Below are positions 20,254 to 29,049 of a DNA stretch of 64,000 nt, piece after piece; positions within the stretch are counted from its first letter, which is position 1; every line of letters starts with the position of its first letter. This DNA is from Stieleria maiorica (lineage in GTDB: Bacteria > Planctomycetota > Planctomycetia > Pirellulales > Pirellulaceae), in contig NZ_CP036264.1 in assembly GCF_008035925.1 (NCBI RefSeq), positions 4,648,402 to 4,712,401 of the forward strand, read 5' to 3'. Made by a program: the position numbers and the translations under genes. The notes beneath the pieces are model-generated. The model was not told the DNA's origin. It made no database searches and was given only the letters and a program-made list of their open reading frames with translations.

Positions 20254-22614
20254 ATGCTTGATCCTGAACTCCAATCGTTGCTTCAATCGCTCCGTGGGCG
20301 GATTCGCCGCTACGTGGTTTGGGATTCGGTGTTGGCGATTCTGGCGGTAGTACTGTCGGCGTTTTGGGTCGGGCTGCTGGTTGACTACGTGCCGGTCACG
20401 CTCGGGGGCACCGAGATGCCGCGTTCGGCGCGTGGGATCCTGTTGTCCGCGGTCGGTTTGGCGGTGTTTGTGATCGTGGTTCGGATGTTGATCGATCGGT
20501 TGGTCCGTCCGTTGCCCGATGACAGTTTGGCGCTGTTGGTCGAACGTCACCATCCGAAATTGGCGGGCCGTTTGGTGACGGCCGTTCAACTCAGCCGCCC
20601 CGGTCGTTCGGGCGATTCACATTCACCTGATCTGTTGCGTCTGGTTCACCGCGAAGCGTCGCAATCGGTGGACGAAGTGGACCCGGGACGCGTGTTTCGA
20701 ATGCAGCCGCTGTTACAAAAGGCGGCCATCGCGGGACCGTTGTTGTTGTTGGCATTGGTGTTTGCGGCCTACAGCCCCAACGCGTTTGCCCGCGCGGCGG
20801 CTCGTTTGACGCTGTTGTCGGACGCTCGTTGGCCGCGGCGGGCGAAGTTGGAAATGGTCGGCGTGGATTTGCCAACCGTCAGCGCATCGAACATCCAAGA
20901 TTCCGATCCTGACAGACTCGCGTTTGAAAACGGAGTGATGCGTTTGCCCACCGGCAGCAGCGGTACGCTTCGGATCCGCGCCGCAGCCGAGGATGCCGAA
21001 GTCCCCTCGGCCTGCACCGTCTACTATGAAACCGATGACGGCACGCGCGGACAATCCAACATGCGGCGGGTGGGACGTGAGCGGGACGGTTACCAGTCCT
21101 TTGTGCTCGATGGGCCGCCGCTCAGCAATCTGGCTTCGTCGTTCTCGTTTTCAATCCAGGGGCTCGACGATCGACTGACCGACTACCGGATCGAAGCGGT
21201 TGAACCGCCCGCGATCGCGTCGATGGAGGTCAATGTCCGCTATCCGGAATACCTTCGTGACGCCGGCGGCGAAAACGGGGCCGCCTATGACTTGGAAACG
21301 ACTTACCAAGCGGGGTTGCGAATCAGCGAAGGCAGTCGCGTGACGTTGGAGGCCGTTTCAAGTCTGCCGCTCGGTGACATGGATGCAGTCCTCGAATCCG
21401 ACGGCCAGGAAACGCGGCTGACCAATCTGCAGTTTTCCGATGACCGCCGTTCGGTGAAGTTAAACCTGGACCATTTCCGCAGCCCGACTGCCATCCGACT
21501 CGTTCCCTCTGACCCCAGCGGGATCAGCGCTCAAGCTCCGTTTCGCTATTTTCTCGGCGCCATCCTTGATGAACCGCCCAGCGTTTCGCTGTCGCTGGTA
21601 GGGATCCAGTCCGCGGTCACTCCGATCGCTCGTTTGCCGCTGGAATGCGTCGCCGAAGATGATTACGGAGTCGAGTCGGTGACGGCGCTGGTCGCGCCCA
21701 GCACCGGCGCACAGCAAGACGACGGACCCGAGGATGAGAACCGCGAAGCCGGCGATTTGCCGACGACAGCAGACGAGCCGATCGCTCAACCCCTGCAACC
21801 GGACCGCGACGGACACGCCGAAGCCGTCATCGATCTGCGTGAATTGACCAATTCCGGACGCATTCCCGCACTCAAACCCGGCGGCGCCATCAGTGTCTAC
21901 GCCGAAGCGCGCGACGGATACGATCTGGAAGGCACCCATTTGACCTCCAGCGAGATTTTTCGGCTGCAGGTCGTCACCCCCGAAGAACTGTTGACGTTGC
22001 TGGAGCGTCGAGAACTGGGACTTCGCACGCGATTGGAACAGACCGTCACCGAAACCCAAGGGCTTCGCGAGCAGCTGGCGGGATTTCAAGCCGACCGATT
22101 CGAACTATCGATGGAACGCCAGCAAGGGGAAACAGAACAGCAAACGCGTCAGCGCGAGCTCCGGATCATCGGATTGCGAGTCCAGCAAAGCGGTTTGCAG
22201 GCGAGCAAAACAACCGAAGAATTAACCGGAATCGCCGAGTCACTCGACGACCTGCTGCTGGAGATGGTCAACAACCGGGTCGACTCCAAAGACCGCCAGG
22301 AAAGACTCGGCAGCGGGGTCCGCGACCCGCTACGGCAAATTGTGAACGATTCCATGGATCAGCTACAACAGCAGATCCGCGCAATCGAAGATTCCATCGA
22401 CCAACCGCAGTCGGCCCTGAACCACACCGAAGCAGCGATTCAAACGACCGACCAGGTGCTATTGGAGCTGACGGCCGTTTTGGAGAAGATGCTGGACTTG
22501 GAAAGCTACAATGAATTGCTGGATTTGGTTCGCGGTCTGATTCAGGACCAAGAACAGCTCAAGGAAGATACCCAGGAAGAACGCAAAAACCGTGTCAAAG
22601 ACCTCTTCAAATAG
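20254..22614 (+). CDS. DUF4175-like membrane protein
   Basis: 786 residues. Three hydrophobic segments near the N-terminus (about 23-46, 63-82 and 156-175) match the arrangement in the 972-4772 protein, with a charged stretch HHPKLAGRLVTAVQLS between the second and third. Beta-rich domains follow (about 190-560), including EYLRDAGGENGAAYDLETTY. A C-terminal coiled-coil region (about 575-780) is rich in Gln, Glu and Arg. It follows the vWA gene by 16 bases and precedes the repeat protein by about 20, so it is co-transcribed. The periplasmic role is unknown. The minus-strand paralogue carries the Q repeat as part of the same chain. Confidence 0.85.
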   Translation: MLDPELQSLLQSLRGRIRRYVVWDSVLAILAVVLSAFWVGLLVDYVPVTLGGTEMPRSARGILLSAVGLAVFVIVVRMLIDRLVRPLPDDSLALLVERHHPKLAGRLVTAVQLSRPGRSGDSHSPDLLRLVHREASQSVDEVDPGRVFRMQPLLQKAAIAGPLLLLALVFAAYSPNAFARAAARLTLLSDARWPRRAKLEMVGVDLPTVSASNIQDSDPDRLAFENGVMRLPTGSSGTLRIRAAAEDAEVPSACTVYYETDDGTRGQSNMRRVGRERDGYQSFVLDGPPLSNLASSFSFSIQGLDDRLTDYRIEAVEPPAIASMEVNVRYPEYLRDAGGENGAAYDLETTYQAGLRISEGSRVTLEAVSSLPLGDMDAVLESDGQETRLTNLQFSDDRRSVKLNLDHFRSPTAIRLVPSDPSGISAQAPFRYFLGAILDEPPSVSLSLVGIQSAVTPIARLPLECVAEDDYGVESVTALVAPSTGAQQDDGPEDENREAGDLPTTADEPIAQPLQPDRDGHAEAVIDLRELTNSGRIPALKPGGAISVYAEARDGYDLEGTHLTSSEIFRLQVVTPEELLTLLERRELGLRTRLEQTVTETQGLREQLAGFQADRFELSMERQQGETEQQTRQRELRIIGLRVQQSGLQASKTTEELTGIAESLDDLLLEMVNNRVDSKDRQERLGSGVRDPLRQIVNDSMDQLQQQIRAIEDSIDQPQSALNHTEAAIQTTDQVLLELTAVLEKMLDLESYNELLDLVRGLIQDQEQLKEDTQEERKNRVKDLFK

Positions 22615-22637
22615 CCGCAACTGACGTGGAAAACACA

Positions 22638-24464
22638 ATGTGGAACTACGCCTCGACGGGTCAGTCGAATCGCCAAGCCCCGCATCTGCGTCGGCGGTGC
22701 AGCTTGGCCGTCCTATGCGTCGTCCTGGTCTCGTTTTTGTGCTGCGATATCGGCGACGCCCAAGAGTCCGATTTAGTGCTCCGCCAAGCCGGTGTCGCTG
22801 ACCGCTACCAAAAGCTGGAAGAACTGCTGTTGCGTCTGGCAGATGTCGAAGCCGCTGAGAATCCCGATCGAGCGGCGTTGTTGCGTCAGGCGGCAAAGCA
22901 GTCACGCGAAAAATTTGTGCTGCAACAGCTGCGCAAGGCGAGTGACGCGCTCCGCAATGAAAAATTCTCCGATGCAGTCGCCAACCAGGATTCCGCCAGT
23001 GCGGGTCTCGCCGAGATCTTGAAACTGCTGACCAGCGAGGATCGCGCCAACCGAATCCGCGATGAAAAAGAACGGTTGGCGAAAATGATCAAGGACCTGA
23101 AACGAATCGAACGCTCCCAGCGAAGTACCCGAGCGCGAACCGAAAATGGAGCGGACCTGGATCAACTCGAAAAAGAGCAGGAGTCCATCGGTGACCGTGG
23201 CGAAGCGTTGAAAGAGCAACTCGCGGACAAGAACGGAGAATCGTCGGAAGGGGAGTCCAAAGAAGGGGGGTCCAAGGAAGGGGAGTCCAAGGAAGGGGAG
23301 TCCAAGGAAGGGGAGTCCAAGGAAGGAGAGTCCAAGGAAGGAGAGTCCAAGGAAGGAGAGTCCAAGGAAGGAGAGTCCAAGGAAGGAGAGTCCAAGGAAG
23401 GAGAGTCCAAGGAAGGGGAGTCCAAGGAAGGAGAGTCCAAGGAAGGGGAGTCCAAGGAAGGAGAGTCCAAGGAAGGAGAGTCCAAGGAAGGAGAGTCCAA
23501 GGAAGGGGAATCCGGCCAGCAGGGCCAGCAGGGACAGCAGGGACAGCAGGGACAGCAGGGACAGCAGGGACAGCAGGGACAGCAGGGACAGCAGGGACAG
23601 CAGGGACAGCAGGGACAGCAGGGACAGCAGCCTAAGACGCCGCAGCAGCAGGCGGAAGAGAAACTGCAGCAGGCGATCGAAAAGATGCGGCAGGCCGAAC
23701 AGGATCTCGAGCAGTCGAAACGTGACGAAGCGATCGAGGACCAGTTGGCGGCCGAGGAGAATCTGCGGCAGGCGATTGACGAATTGGAGCAAATCCTGCG
23801 TCAGCTACGCGAAGAAGAGATGCAGAGGGAACTTGCCCGACTGGAAAGTCGTCTCAAGAAAATGGCTGCAATGCAATCCAAACTGATCGACGACACGGCC
23901 GAGTTGGCCGCAACGCCGAAATCGCAACGCAATCGCCAAACAGACTTGAAGTCCGGTGACCTGTCCTTCGACCAGAAACAGGTCACCGTCGAAGCCGATC
24001 GGGCCATGCTGCTCCTCCGCGAAGAGGGGTCCAGTGTTGCCTTCCCCGAGGTGGTGGCGCAGATCCGTGACGAGAGTGACCGCATTGCCCAGCGATTGAG
24101 CAAAACTCAGATTGATGCCATCACACAAGGCATTCAACAAGATGTCCTCGCCGCGATCGAAGAAATGATTGCGGCTTTGCAACAAGCGCAGCGCGACTTG
24201 GAGAAGCAAAAACAACAGGGCCAATCGGCGCCCCAACAAGCCGGACAGCCGGGAGAACAGCCGTTGGTGGGCGCGATTTCCGAGCTGAAACTGATCCGAA
24301 CCATGGAAACAAGGATCAAATCGACGACACAACGTTATGCCGAACTCCTACAATCGGATGAGACATCGGCACAGGATGTGCTTCCTCTGCTAAAGAACTT
24401 GTCCGATCGCCAGGCCAAACTGTACAAAATAACGCGTGACTTGGTGATGCAGCGCAATCAGTAA
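22638..24464 (+). CDS. exported coiled-coil protein with KEGES and GQQ repeats
   Basis: About 608 residues from the ATG at 22638; an in-frame GTG at 22626 is possible. A signal peptide (hydrophobic LAVLCVVLVSFLCC, ending near DAQ) leads into a helical domain (about 45-195). A highly charged KEGES repeat of about 18 units follows (about 202-291), then 13 GQQ units (about 292-331), then a long Q/E/R-rich coiled coil. Both repeats are flexible and hydrophilic and look like an extended periplasmic linker between two coiled coils. The coiled-coil plus GQQ region resembles the C-terminal half of the 972-4772 protein, suggesting gene fission or fusion between the clusters. No enzymatic motif is seen. 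Confidence 0.85.
   Translation: MWNYASTGQSNRQAPHLRRRCSLAVLCVVLVSFLCCDIGDAQESDLVLRQAGVADRYQKLEELLLRLADVEAAENPDRAALLRQAAKQSREKFVLQQLRKASDALRNEKFSDAVANQDSASAGLAEILKLLTSEDRANRIRDEKERLAKMIKDLKRIERSQRSTRARTENGADLDQLEKEQESIGDRGEALKEQLADKNGESSEGESKEGGSKEGESKEGESKEGESKEGESKEGESKEGESKEGESKEGESKEGESKEGESKEGESKEGESKEGESKEGESKEGESKEGESGQQGQQGQQGQQGQQGQQGQQGQQGQQGQQGQQGQQGQQPKTPQQQAEEKLQQAIEKMRQAEQDLEQSKRDEAIEDQLAAEENLRQAIDELEQILRQLREEEMQRELARLESRLKKMAAMQSKLIDDTAELAATPKSQRNRQTDLKSGDLSFDQKQVTVEADRAMLLLREEGSSVAFPEVVAQIRDESDRIAQRLSKTQIDAITQGIQQDVLAAIEEMIAALQQAQRDLEKQKQQGQSAPQQAGQPGEQPLVGAISELKLIRTMETRIKSTTQRYAELLQSDETSAQDVLPLLKNLSDRQAKLYKITRDLVMQRNQ
23244..23512 (+). repeat. 15-bp coding minisatellite (KEGES units)
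   Basis: About 18 tandem copies of a 15-base unit (GAGTCCAAGGAAGGG and variants differing at one silent purine, GGAGAG versus GGGGAG) encode Glu-Ser-Lys-Glu-Gly. One early unit has Gly for Glu. The copies are nearly identical at the DNA level, which indicates recent expansion. Confidence 0.95.
23513..23631 (+). repeat. 9-bp coding minisatellite (GQQ units)
   Basis: Thirteen tandem copies of GGACAGCAG (the first two GGCCAGCAG) encode Gly-Gln-Gln and directly abut the 15-bp repeat. The units are practically identical, so copy number could change by slippage without a frameshift. Confidence 0.95.
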
Positions 24465-24489
24465 GCGACTCCAACACAGGCGGACCATT

Positions 24490-25584
24490 GTGATTCGTAA
24501 CCGAACCTTCCAGAAGCGGCGGAGTTTTCTCTGTACTGTCCCGGCTTACTGTTTCGCGGTCTTCCTGCTGGCGTCGTCCGCGATGGCGGATCAGTCGCTG
24601 GAGAGTCGGCAGAGCTGGAAGGTGCTTGACGGCGATCAGATGTCGATGGTGCTGCGCGGGTCACTGGACGACTACGGTGCCCTACCGGCAGCCAGCGCGG
24701 AGGCGTCTGAACGGTTTCGGCAGCAACTGGAACAAGGCGATGATGACCCGCTGGACGCCTTCGTCAGCGCGGTCGCAAGCCTGACCGAAGCGGTCGAGCG
24801 GCTCGCCGAAATTGCCGCCAAAGACCCTCTCGCCGCCGCAGCCAGCATCGATCCGTCGGCCGCGGACTATGCCGAAATCGAATCGCTGCCCAAGCCGATC
24901 CGGATGAGCGTTCGAACCTGGTTGGGACGACTGCTGGTGCGCTCTCGCTTGTACGACGAGGCACTGCCGGTGATCGCCGAAGTCGATGTGACCGAGTCGG
25001 TCGATCCGGCCAGTTCACTGTTCTATCGCGGTGCCTGCTATCACGCGCTACTGATGAAAAACGAAGCGCTCGCGGATTTGCGGATGCTGCTCGAAAACGA
25101 ACAGGATTGCCCGGTGCGATTTTCCCGGCTGGCAAAACTGATGGTCGCCGACATCAAACCGTTGAAAGAAGATTCGCTCGATGAGATTTCACGACTGATG
25201 ACCGACGTCACCCGGCGGCTGGATCTGGGTCGCAGCGACGAAACAGTCGAAAATCAGGAGCAGAAGATCATCGACAAGCTCACCAAGCTGATCGACAAGC
25301 TTGAAGAGCAACAACAGCAGCAGCAACAGCAACAACAGTCCGGCGGCAGCGGTTCGGGGGGCGATCCGCAAAGCGGTCAGGAATCACCGATGCAGGACAG
25401 CCAAATTGCCGGCGGCAGCGGTGACGGAAACGTCAAGAAAAAGAATCTGGGCGACGATGACGGCTGGGGAAATCTGCCACCGGCCGAGCGGAAAGAGGCC
25501 CTGCAAAAGATCAGCCGGGATCTGCCCACCCATTACCGCGACGCCATCGAAGCCTACTTCCGCAAACGAGCCACCGACGGCTAA
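24490..25584 (+). CDS. exported TPR-like protein with poly-Gln stretch
   Basis: 364 residues from a GTG with AGGCGG six bases upstream. A signal peptide (hydrophobic VPAYCFAVFLLASSAMA, about 18-34) is followed by helical, TPR-like sequence including FYRGACYHALLMKNEALADL near residue 178. A poly-Gln stretch of about 10 residues (near 275-285) and a Gly/Ser-rich linker precede a short conserved end (GWGNLPPAERKEALQKISRD) that closes with a helical tail. That end resembles C-terminal pieces of other planctomycete MoxR-cluster proteins. It is the last gene of the plus-strand cluster, 25 bases after the repeat protein, and converges on lysS across a large hairpin. Confidence 0.82.
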   Translation: MIRNRTFQKRRSFLCTVPAYCFAVFLLASSAMADQSLESRQSWKVLDGDQMSMVLRGSLDDYGALPAASAEASERFRQQLEQGDDDPLDAFVSAVASLTEAVERLAEIAAKDPLAAAASIDPSAADYAEIESLPKPIRMSVRTWLGRLLVRSRLYDEALPVIAEVDVTESVDPASSLFYRGACYHALLMKNEALADLRMLLENEQDCPVRFSRLAKLMVADIKPLKEDSLDEISRLMTDVTRRLDLGRSDETVENQEQKIIDKLTKLIDKLEEQQQQQQQQQQSGGSGSGGDPQSGQESPMQDSQIAGGSGDGNVKKKNLGDDDGWGNLPPAERKEALQKISRDLPTHYRDAIEAYFRKRATDG

Positions 25585-25622
25585 CTGGCGCCGTTGGTGT
25601 CTAGACTTTAGCCGATCTCTTT

Positions 25623-25685
25623 GTACGGCGGCCCTTCCGGGCGGTCGCCTTCACGATCGACGGCCCGGAAGGGCCGCCTACGTAC
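25623..25685. terminator. GC-rich inverted repeat between convergent genes, likely bidirectional terminator
   Basis: Arms of about 25 bases (25623-25647 and 25658-25685) built around GGCCCTTCCGGGC pair with few mismatches across a 10-base loop. The element fills the gap between the end of the plus-strand cluster (25584) and the end of lysS (25689). A related sequence lies at 59947-60020, so it belongs to a dispersed repeat family that may have been adopted as a terminator. There is no long T tract. Confidence 0.6.
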
Positions 25686-25688
25686 GGA

Positions 25689-27296
25689 TCACCCGTTTTC
25701 CGACCGTTTGCTCGGCCGCAATACCGGGAACAGAATCACGTCGCGAATCGATTTCTGGCCGGTCAGGATCATCACCAGCCGATCGATTCCGATTCCCAGC
25801 CCACCGGCCGGCGGCATCGCGTGACGCAGCGCCCGGATGAAATCGTGGTCCATCTTGGCCATCGATTCTTCGTCATCCAAACCTTCTAACTGCGTTTCAA
25901 ACAGTTTCTGTTGCAAGTCGGGGTCGTTCAATTCGGTGTAGGCGTTGGCCAACTCCATGCCACTGATAAACAACTCAAATCGTTCCGCGATCGCCGGGTT
26001 ATCTCGCTTGCGTTTGGTCAGCGGACAAATACTGGCCGGGTAATCGATCACAAAGATCGGGCCTTCCAGCGTGTCTTCGACCTTCTCTTCAAAGATCTCG
26101 TTGCGGATCACATCGGGGTGTTTGTGTTCCGGATCCAGCCCCAGCTTCTTGGCATACTCGATCACGGCCGCGTCGTCGGTTTCATCGATCCCGGTCGCTT
26201 CTTGGAAGAGCTCGGCATAGGTGGCCCGTTTAAACGGCGGAGTGAAGTCAATCGTTTTGCCGCCGTACTCGCGTTGGTAACCACCACCGATGGCTTCGAT
26301 CGCGTCACAGATCACCCGCTCGGTCAAATCCATCATCGAAACGTAGTCGCCATAGGCCTGATAGACCTCCAGCATCGTGAATTCGGGGTTGTGGCGCGGA
26401 CTCAGGCCTTCGTTGCGATAAACGCGACCGAGTTCATAGACGCGTTCCATGCCCCCGACCATCAGACGTTTCAGGTGCAGTTCGAGGGCGATTCGCATGG
26501 TCAACCCCATGTCGAGCGCGTTGTGGTGCGTTTCAAAGGGTCGCGCCGCGGCTCCCCCGGCCACGGTGTGCAACGTCGGGCCTTCGACTTCGCAAAACCC
26601 GTCGGCGTCGAGCGTCGCGCGGACCGATTTGATGATTCGCGTTCGGTTCAGGAACGTTTCCATGGTGCCGTCGTTGAACGCCAAGTCGGCGTAGCGCATC
26701 CGCTGCTTCAGCTCGGGGTTGGTCAGCCCGGCGTGTTTTTCCGGCGGCGGATCCAGCATCTTGGTCTGGAACGTCAGTTTTTCGGCAAACACCGTCAGCT
26801 CGCCCGTGTTGGTACGGCCCAACCGACCTTCGGCGGCGATCAAATCCCCCAGATCGAACAGTTTTGCCAGCGCGAAGTCGTTTTCACCGACCTGTTTTTT
26901 GCCGATGAAAATCTGAATCGAACCCGTCCAATCTTTGATGTTCAGAAAGATCAGCTTGCCGGCCGGCCGGGCCAGCATGATTCGGCCGGCGACACGCACG
27001 GTCGGCCCGATCTCTTCACCCGGACCGTTGTCGGATTTCCACTGGCGGTAGTCGACGTCGTCGGATTCGACATCGGGTAACTCCAGCAGCGTGCCGTCTT
27101 TGGTTTGAAACTTGATTTCCGAGATCCGCTTGCGGCAATCGCCGATCAGCGTGCGGTCGTCAAAGCGAGAGCCATAGGGATCGATCCCCATCGCTTCAAT
27201 CTGTCGCAGTTTTTCGCGGCGAGCCACTCTCGGATCGGTCACATCACCGTCGTCGGAAGTTCCATTTCCGTTGCCGCCGTCGGGGTTTTGATTCAT
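25689..27296 (-). CDS. lysS: lysyl-tRNA synthetase (class II)
   Basis: 535 residues; it charges tRNA-Lys with lysine in the cytoplasm. The N-terminal OB-fold anticodon-binding domain is visible (VAGRIMLARPAGKLIFLNIK, near 82-101). Class II motif 2 is ELGRVYRNEGLSPRHNPEFT, followed by MLEVYQAYGDY. Motif 3 is GGLGIGIDRLVMILTGQKSI near the C-terminus. Length is slightly above the usual 490-510 because of a Gly/Asn/Asp-rich N-terminal tail. The ATG at 27296 fits; the OB domain follows at the normal distance. It stands alone, convergent with the MoxR cluster. Confidence 0.98.
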   Translation of the reverse strand: MNQNPDGGNGNGTSDDGDVTDPRVARREKLRQIEAMGIDPYGSRFDDRTLIGDCRKRISEIKFQTKDGTLLELPDVESDDVDYRQWKSDNGPGEEIGPTVRVAGRIMLARPAGKLIFLNIKDWTGSIQIFIGKKQVGENDFALAKLFDLGDLIAAEGRLGRTNTGELTVFAEKLTFQTKMLDPPPEKHAGLTNPELKQRMRYADLAFNDGTMETFLNRTRIIKSVRATLDADGFCEVEGPTLHTVAGGAAARPFETHHNALDMGLTMRIALELHLKRLMVGGMERVYELGRVYRNEGLSPRHNPEFTMLEVYQAYGDYVSMMDLTERVICDAIEAIGGGYQREYGGKTIDFTPPFKRATYAELFQEATGIDETDDAAVIEYAKKLGLDPEHKHPDVIRNEIFEEKVEDTLEGPIFVIDYPASICPLTKRKRDNPAIAERFELFISGMELANAYTELNDPDLQQKLFETQLEGLDDEESMAKMDHDFIRALRHAMPPAGGLGIGIDRLVMILTGQKSIRDVILFPVLRPSKRSENG

Positions 27297-27528
27297 CTTG
27301 ACTGCTGATTGGGTATGAAAATGCCGCCGAAACCAACCGGATTTCCGACGCTTTGGGGGCGAATTGTCGAGTCGAACGCCCGTTTTGACAAGGCGAGGGG
27401 CGAGCGAGTTGTCTTGACCTGGATCAGGGCGGTCGACTATTCAGACCACTCGTATTCCGTGTTCGCCGTCATCCTAACGTTGCGACATGCCCTTTCCCCT
27501 CCCACCAACGATCGAATCCGAGTCCCCC

Positions 27529-27855
27529 ATGCATCGTTTTCTCGCCCTCGCCCTGATCCTCGTTGCAAGCAGTCTGGTGACCGCCTCGAGCGACGTCTCG
27601 GCAGCCGAAGTGGTCCATTTCCAGTGCAAGGAATGGAAAGCCAAGCACATCCATGACGAAAAAAAGGCCGACACGATCGCCGCAACCCTGAAAAAGCTGG
27701 GCTGTGAAGTGAAAAAGGAGCAGCACAACGGTCACATGGACGTCAAATACCGCTGCCCCAAGGAGCGGACCCTGCCGGTCAAAACCCACGCCGAAGCGGT
27801 CAAGTGGGAAAAATGGTTCAAAGAATTTGGGTTCAAGGTCTACCACACCCATTAA
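27529..27855 (+). CDS. small exported protein, unknown function
   Basis: 108 residues from the ATG at 27529, chosen because the next residues form a clean signal peptide (MHRFLALALILVASSLVTAS, ending near VSAAEV). The mature part is about 83 residues, Lys- and His-rich, with three cysteines (FQCKEW, KLGCEV, YRCPKE) and ends in HTH. The sequence reads as one small alpha-beta domain. I do not recognise a named family. It is divergent from lysS with a 232-base gap that should contain both promoters. Confidence 0.75.
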   Translation: MHRFLALALILVASSLVTASSDVSAAEVVHFQCKEWKAKHIHDEKKADTIAATLKKLGCEVKKEQHNGHMDVKYRCPKERTLPVKTHAEAVKWEKWFKEFGFKVYHTH

Positions 27856-27999
27856 TAAATAAATCGGCGAGTGACGGCGCCGATGAGTCTTGCTCCCCGC
27901 AAGAATCACGCGTCGACCGGCACTTGCCCTGAACCCGAAGTGTGATTTACACTTCTCTCTACACCGGCAGCGACCGCACAAGTCGCTGCCGTCCTGCCA

Positions 28000-28082
28000 G
28001 GAGGATAAGCGAATTGGCAAGCAGACTGATTCGAAATCAGTTGCCGGGCAACCGGTTGCGGGTTCGAGTCCCGTGTCCTCCG
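28000..28082 (+). tRNA. tRNA-Ser (CGA anticodon)
   Basis: The acceptor stem pairs 28000-28006 (GGAGGAT) with 28075-28081 (GTCCTCC, one T-G pair), with discriminator G at 28082 as in bacterial tRNA-Ser. The D loop holds AATTGGCAAG. The anticodon stem ACTGA/TCAGT encloses TTCGAAA, anticodon CGA at 28032-28034, reading UCG. A long variable arm (GCCGG-GCAA-CCGGT) marks it as class II, and the T arm is GCGGG-TTCGAGT-CCCGT. CCA is not encoded. Confidence 0.95.
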
Positions 28083-28090
28083 CTGTGATC

Positions 28091-28132
28091 AAAACACCTC
28101 GAAAACCACCGTGTTTTCGAGGTGTTTTTTTT
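28091..28132 (+). terminator. Rho-independent terminator of tRNA-Ser
   Basis: A perfect 16-bp stem (28091-28106 with 28113-28128) with a 6-base loop ends in a run of eight T (28125-28132), 8 bases after the tRNA. The stem contains ACACCTCGAAAAC and its complement. Confidence 0.92.
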
Positions 28133-28156
28133 GGCACGCTCCTGTGTGCCAAGAGA

Positions 28157-28324
28157 GTCAATTGGTGCCACCAGTCAATTGGTGCCACCCATCCACCAGT
28201 CAATTGGTGCCACCCATCAATTTCACGGCCAACGCTCGGCTGCTAGCAATTCCAAGGTACTCGTTGAATTCGTGGGTGGCACCATTCCCAACTCCATTCC
28301 CAGTGGGTGGCACCATTCCCAACT
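28157..28324. repeat. clustered direct and inverted repeats around GGTGCCACC
   Basis: Three copies of AGTCAATTGGTGCCACC (28157-28173, 28173-28189, 28198-28214) are followed by two copies of a 22-base unit beginning GTGGGTGGCACCATTCCC (28272-28293, 28303-28324). The second unit is partly the inverse of the first (TTGGTGCCACCC against GGGTGGCACCA). The stretch is non-coding, just downstream of the tRNA terminator. Spacing is irregular, so it is not a CRISPR array. Confidence 0.85.
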
Positions 28325-28379
28325 GGGTGCGCCCTTCACAGGCCCATCGCTTCGACGACTAATGCGCTTGGTTGTGGTT

Positions 28380-28964
28380 CTAATCCTCAATCGCACGCAG
28401 AATTCTCGCAGGGTTGCCGACAGCAACAACGTTTGCGGGAAGGTCGCGAGTTACGACCGCACCGGCACCGACGACCGTATTGGCACCAATGGTAACACCC
28501 GGGCAGACGATGACGCCGCCCGCAAGCCAGACGTTGTCTGCGATCGTGATCGGCCGTGATCCTTCCCACTTCGCTCGACGTGGTTCGGGTTCAATCGGGT
28601 GCGTCGCAGTGAGGAGCTGCACATTGGGACCGATTTGGACATCATCACCGATCTCAATCCGAGCCACGTCGAGACAGATCAGCCCCCAGTTGGCGAAAAC
28701 CCGCGTCCCGAGGTGTGTCTGGTATCCATAATCACATCGGAAGGGAGGGCGAACAACAGTCCCTTTGCCAACACGACCGAGCAATTTGCGAAGAATGCGA
28801 TCGCGGCCGGAATGGTCGTCGCCTGCCAATGTGTTGAATGCAGCAACCAGGTTCGCCGCACGATCGGCTTCCCGCTGAAGCTCAGGATCATCCGCGATGT
28901 ATTGATCACCACTGAGCATCCGCTCGCGATTCGACCGACCATCGGATTGAAAGCGTTGATCCAT
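28380..28964 (-). CDS. hexapeptide-repeat sugar O-acetyltransferase (maa/nodL/lacA-like)
   Basis: 194 residues. An N-terminal maltose-acetyltransferase-type motif (REKML-like RERMLSGDQYIADDPELQRE) is followed by left-handed beta-helix hexapeptide repeats (IEIGDDVQIGPNVQLLT; ITIADNVWLAGGVIVCPG; VTIGANTVVGAGAVVTRD). The expected active-site His is in LTATHPIEP. Members move an acetyl group from acetyl-CoA to a sugar hydroxyl; the sugar cannot be told from sequence. The gene stands alone, transcribed toward the tRNA. The start at 28964 fits the usual distance to the RERML motif. Confidence 0.93.
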   Translation of the reverse strand: MDQRFQSDGRSNRERMLSGDQYIADDPELQREADRAANLVAAFNTLAGDDHSGRDRILRKLLGRVGKGTVVRPPFRCDYGYQTHLGTRVFANWGLICLDVARIEIGDDVQIGPNVQLLTATHPIEPEPRRAKWEGSRPITIADNVWLAGGVIVCPGVTIGANTVVGAGAVVTRDLPANVVAVGNPARILRAIED

Positions 28965-29049
28965 GCCAGCGTGATGATCGAATCGCGATGAAGGGTTGGC
29001 GGCGCTTCGCCTCAGACGCCGTCGAATGATAGGATCCTACGCATTTCTG

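Noticed and set aside
23244-23631. Regular direct repeats that could suggest a CRISPR array
   Set aside because: There are no unique spacers; units are contiguous, multiples of three and in frame within a protein gene.
22902-23792. Minus-strand frame with FLGLSFLGLP repeats
   Set aside because: Antisense of the KEGES and GQQ repeats. It has no start context or family match, and the plus-strand gene has a signal peptide and operon fit.
28000-28082. Selenocysteine tRNA
   Set aside because: The long variable arm could suggest it, but the anticodon is CGA and the acceptor and discriminator fit tRNA-Ser.
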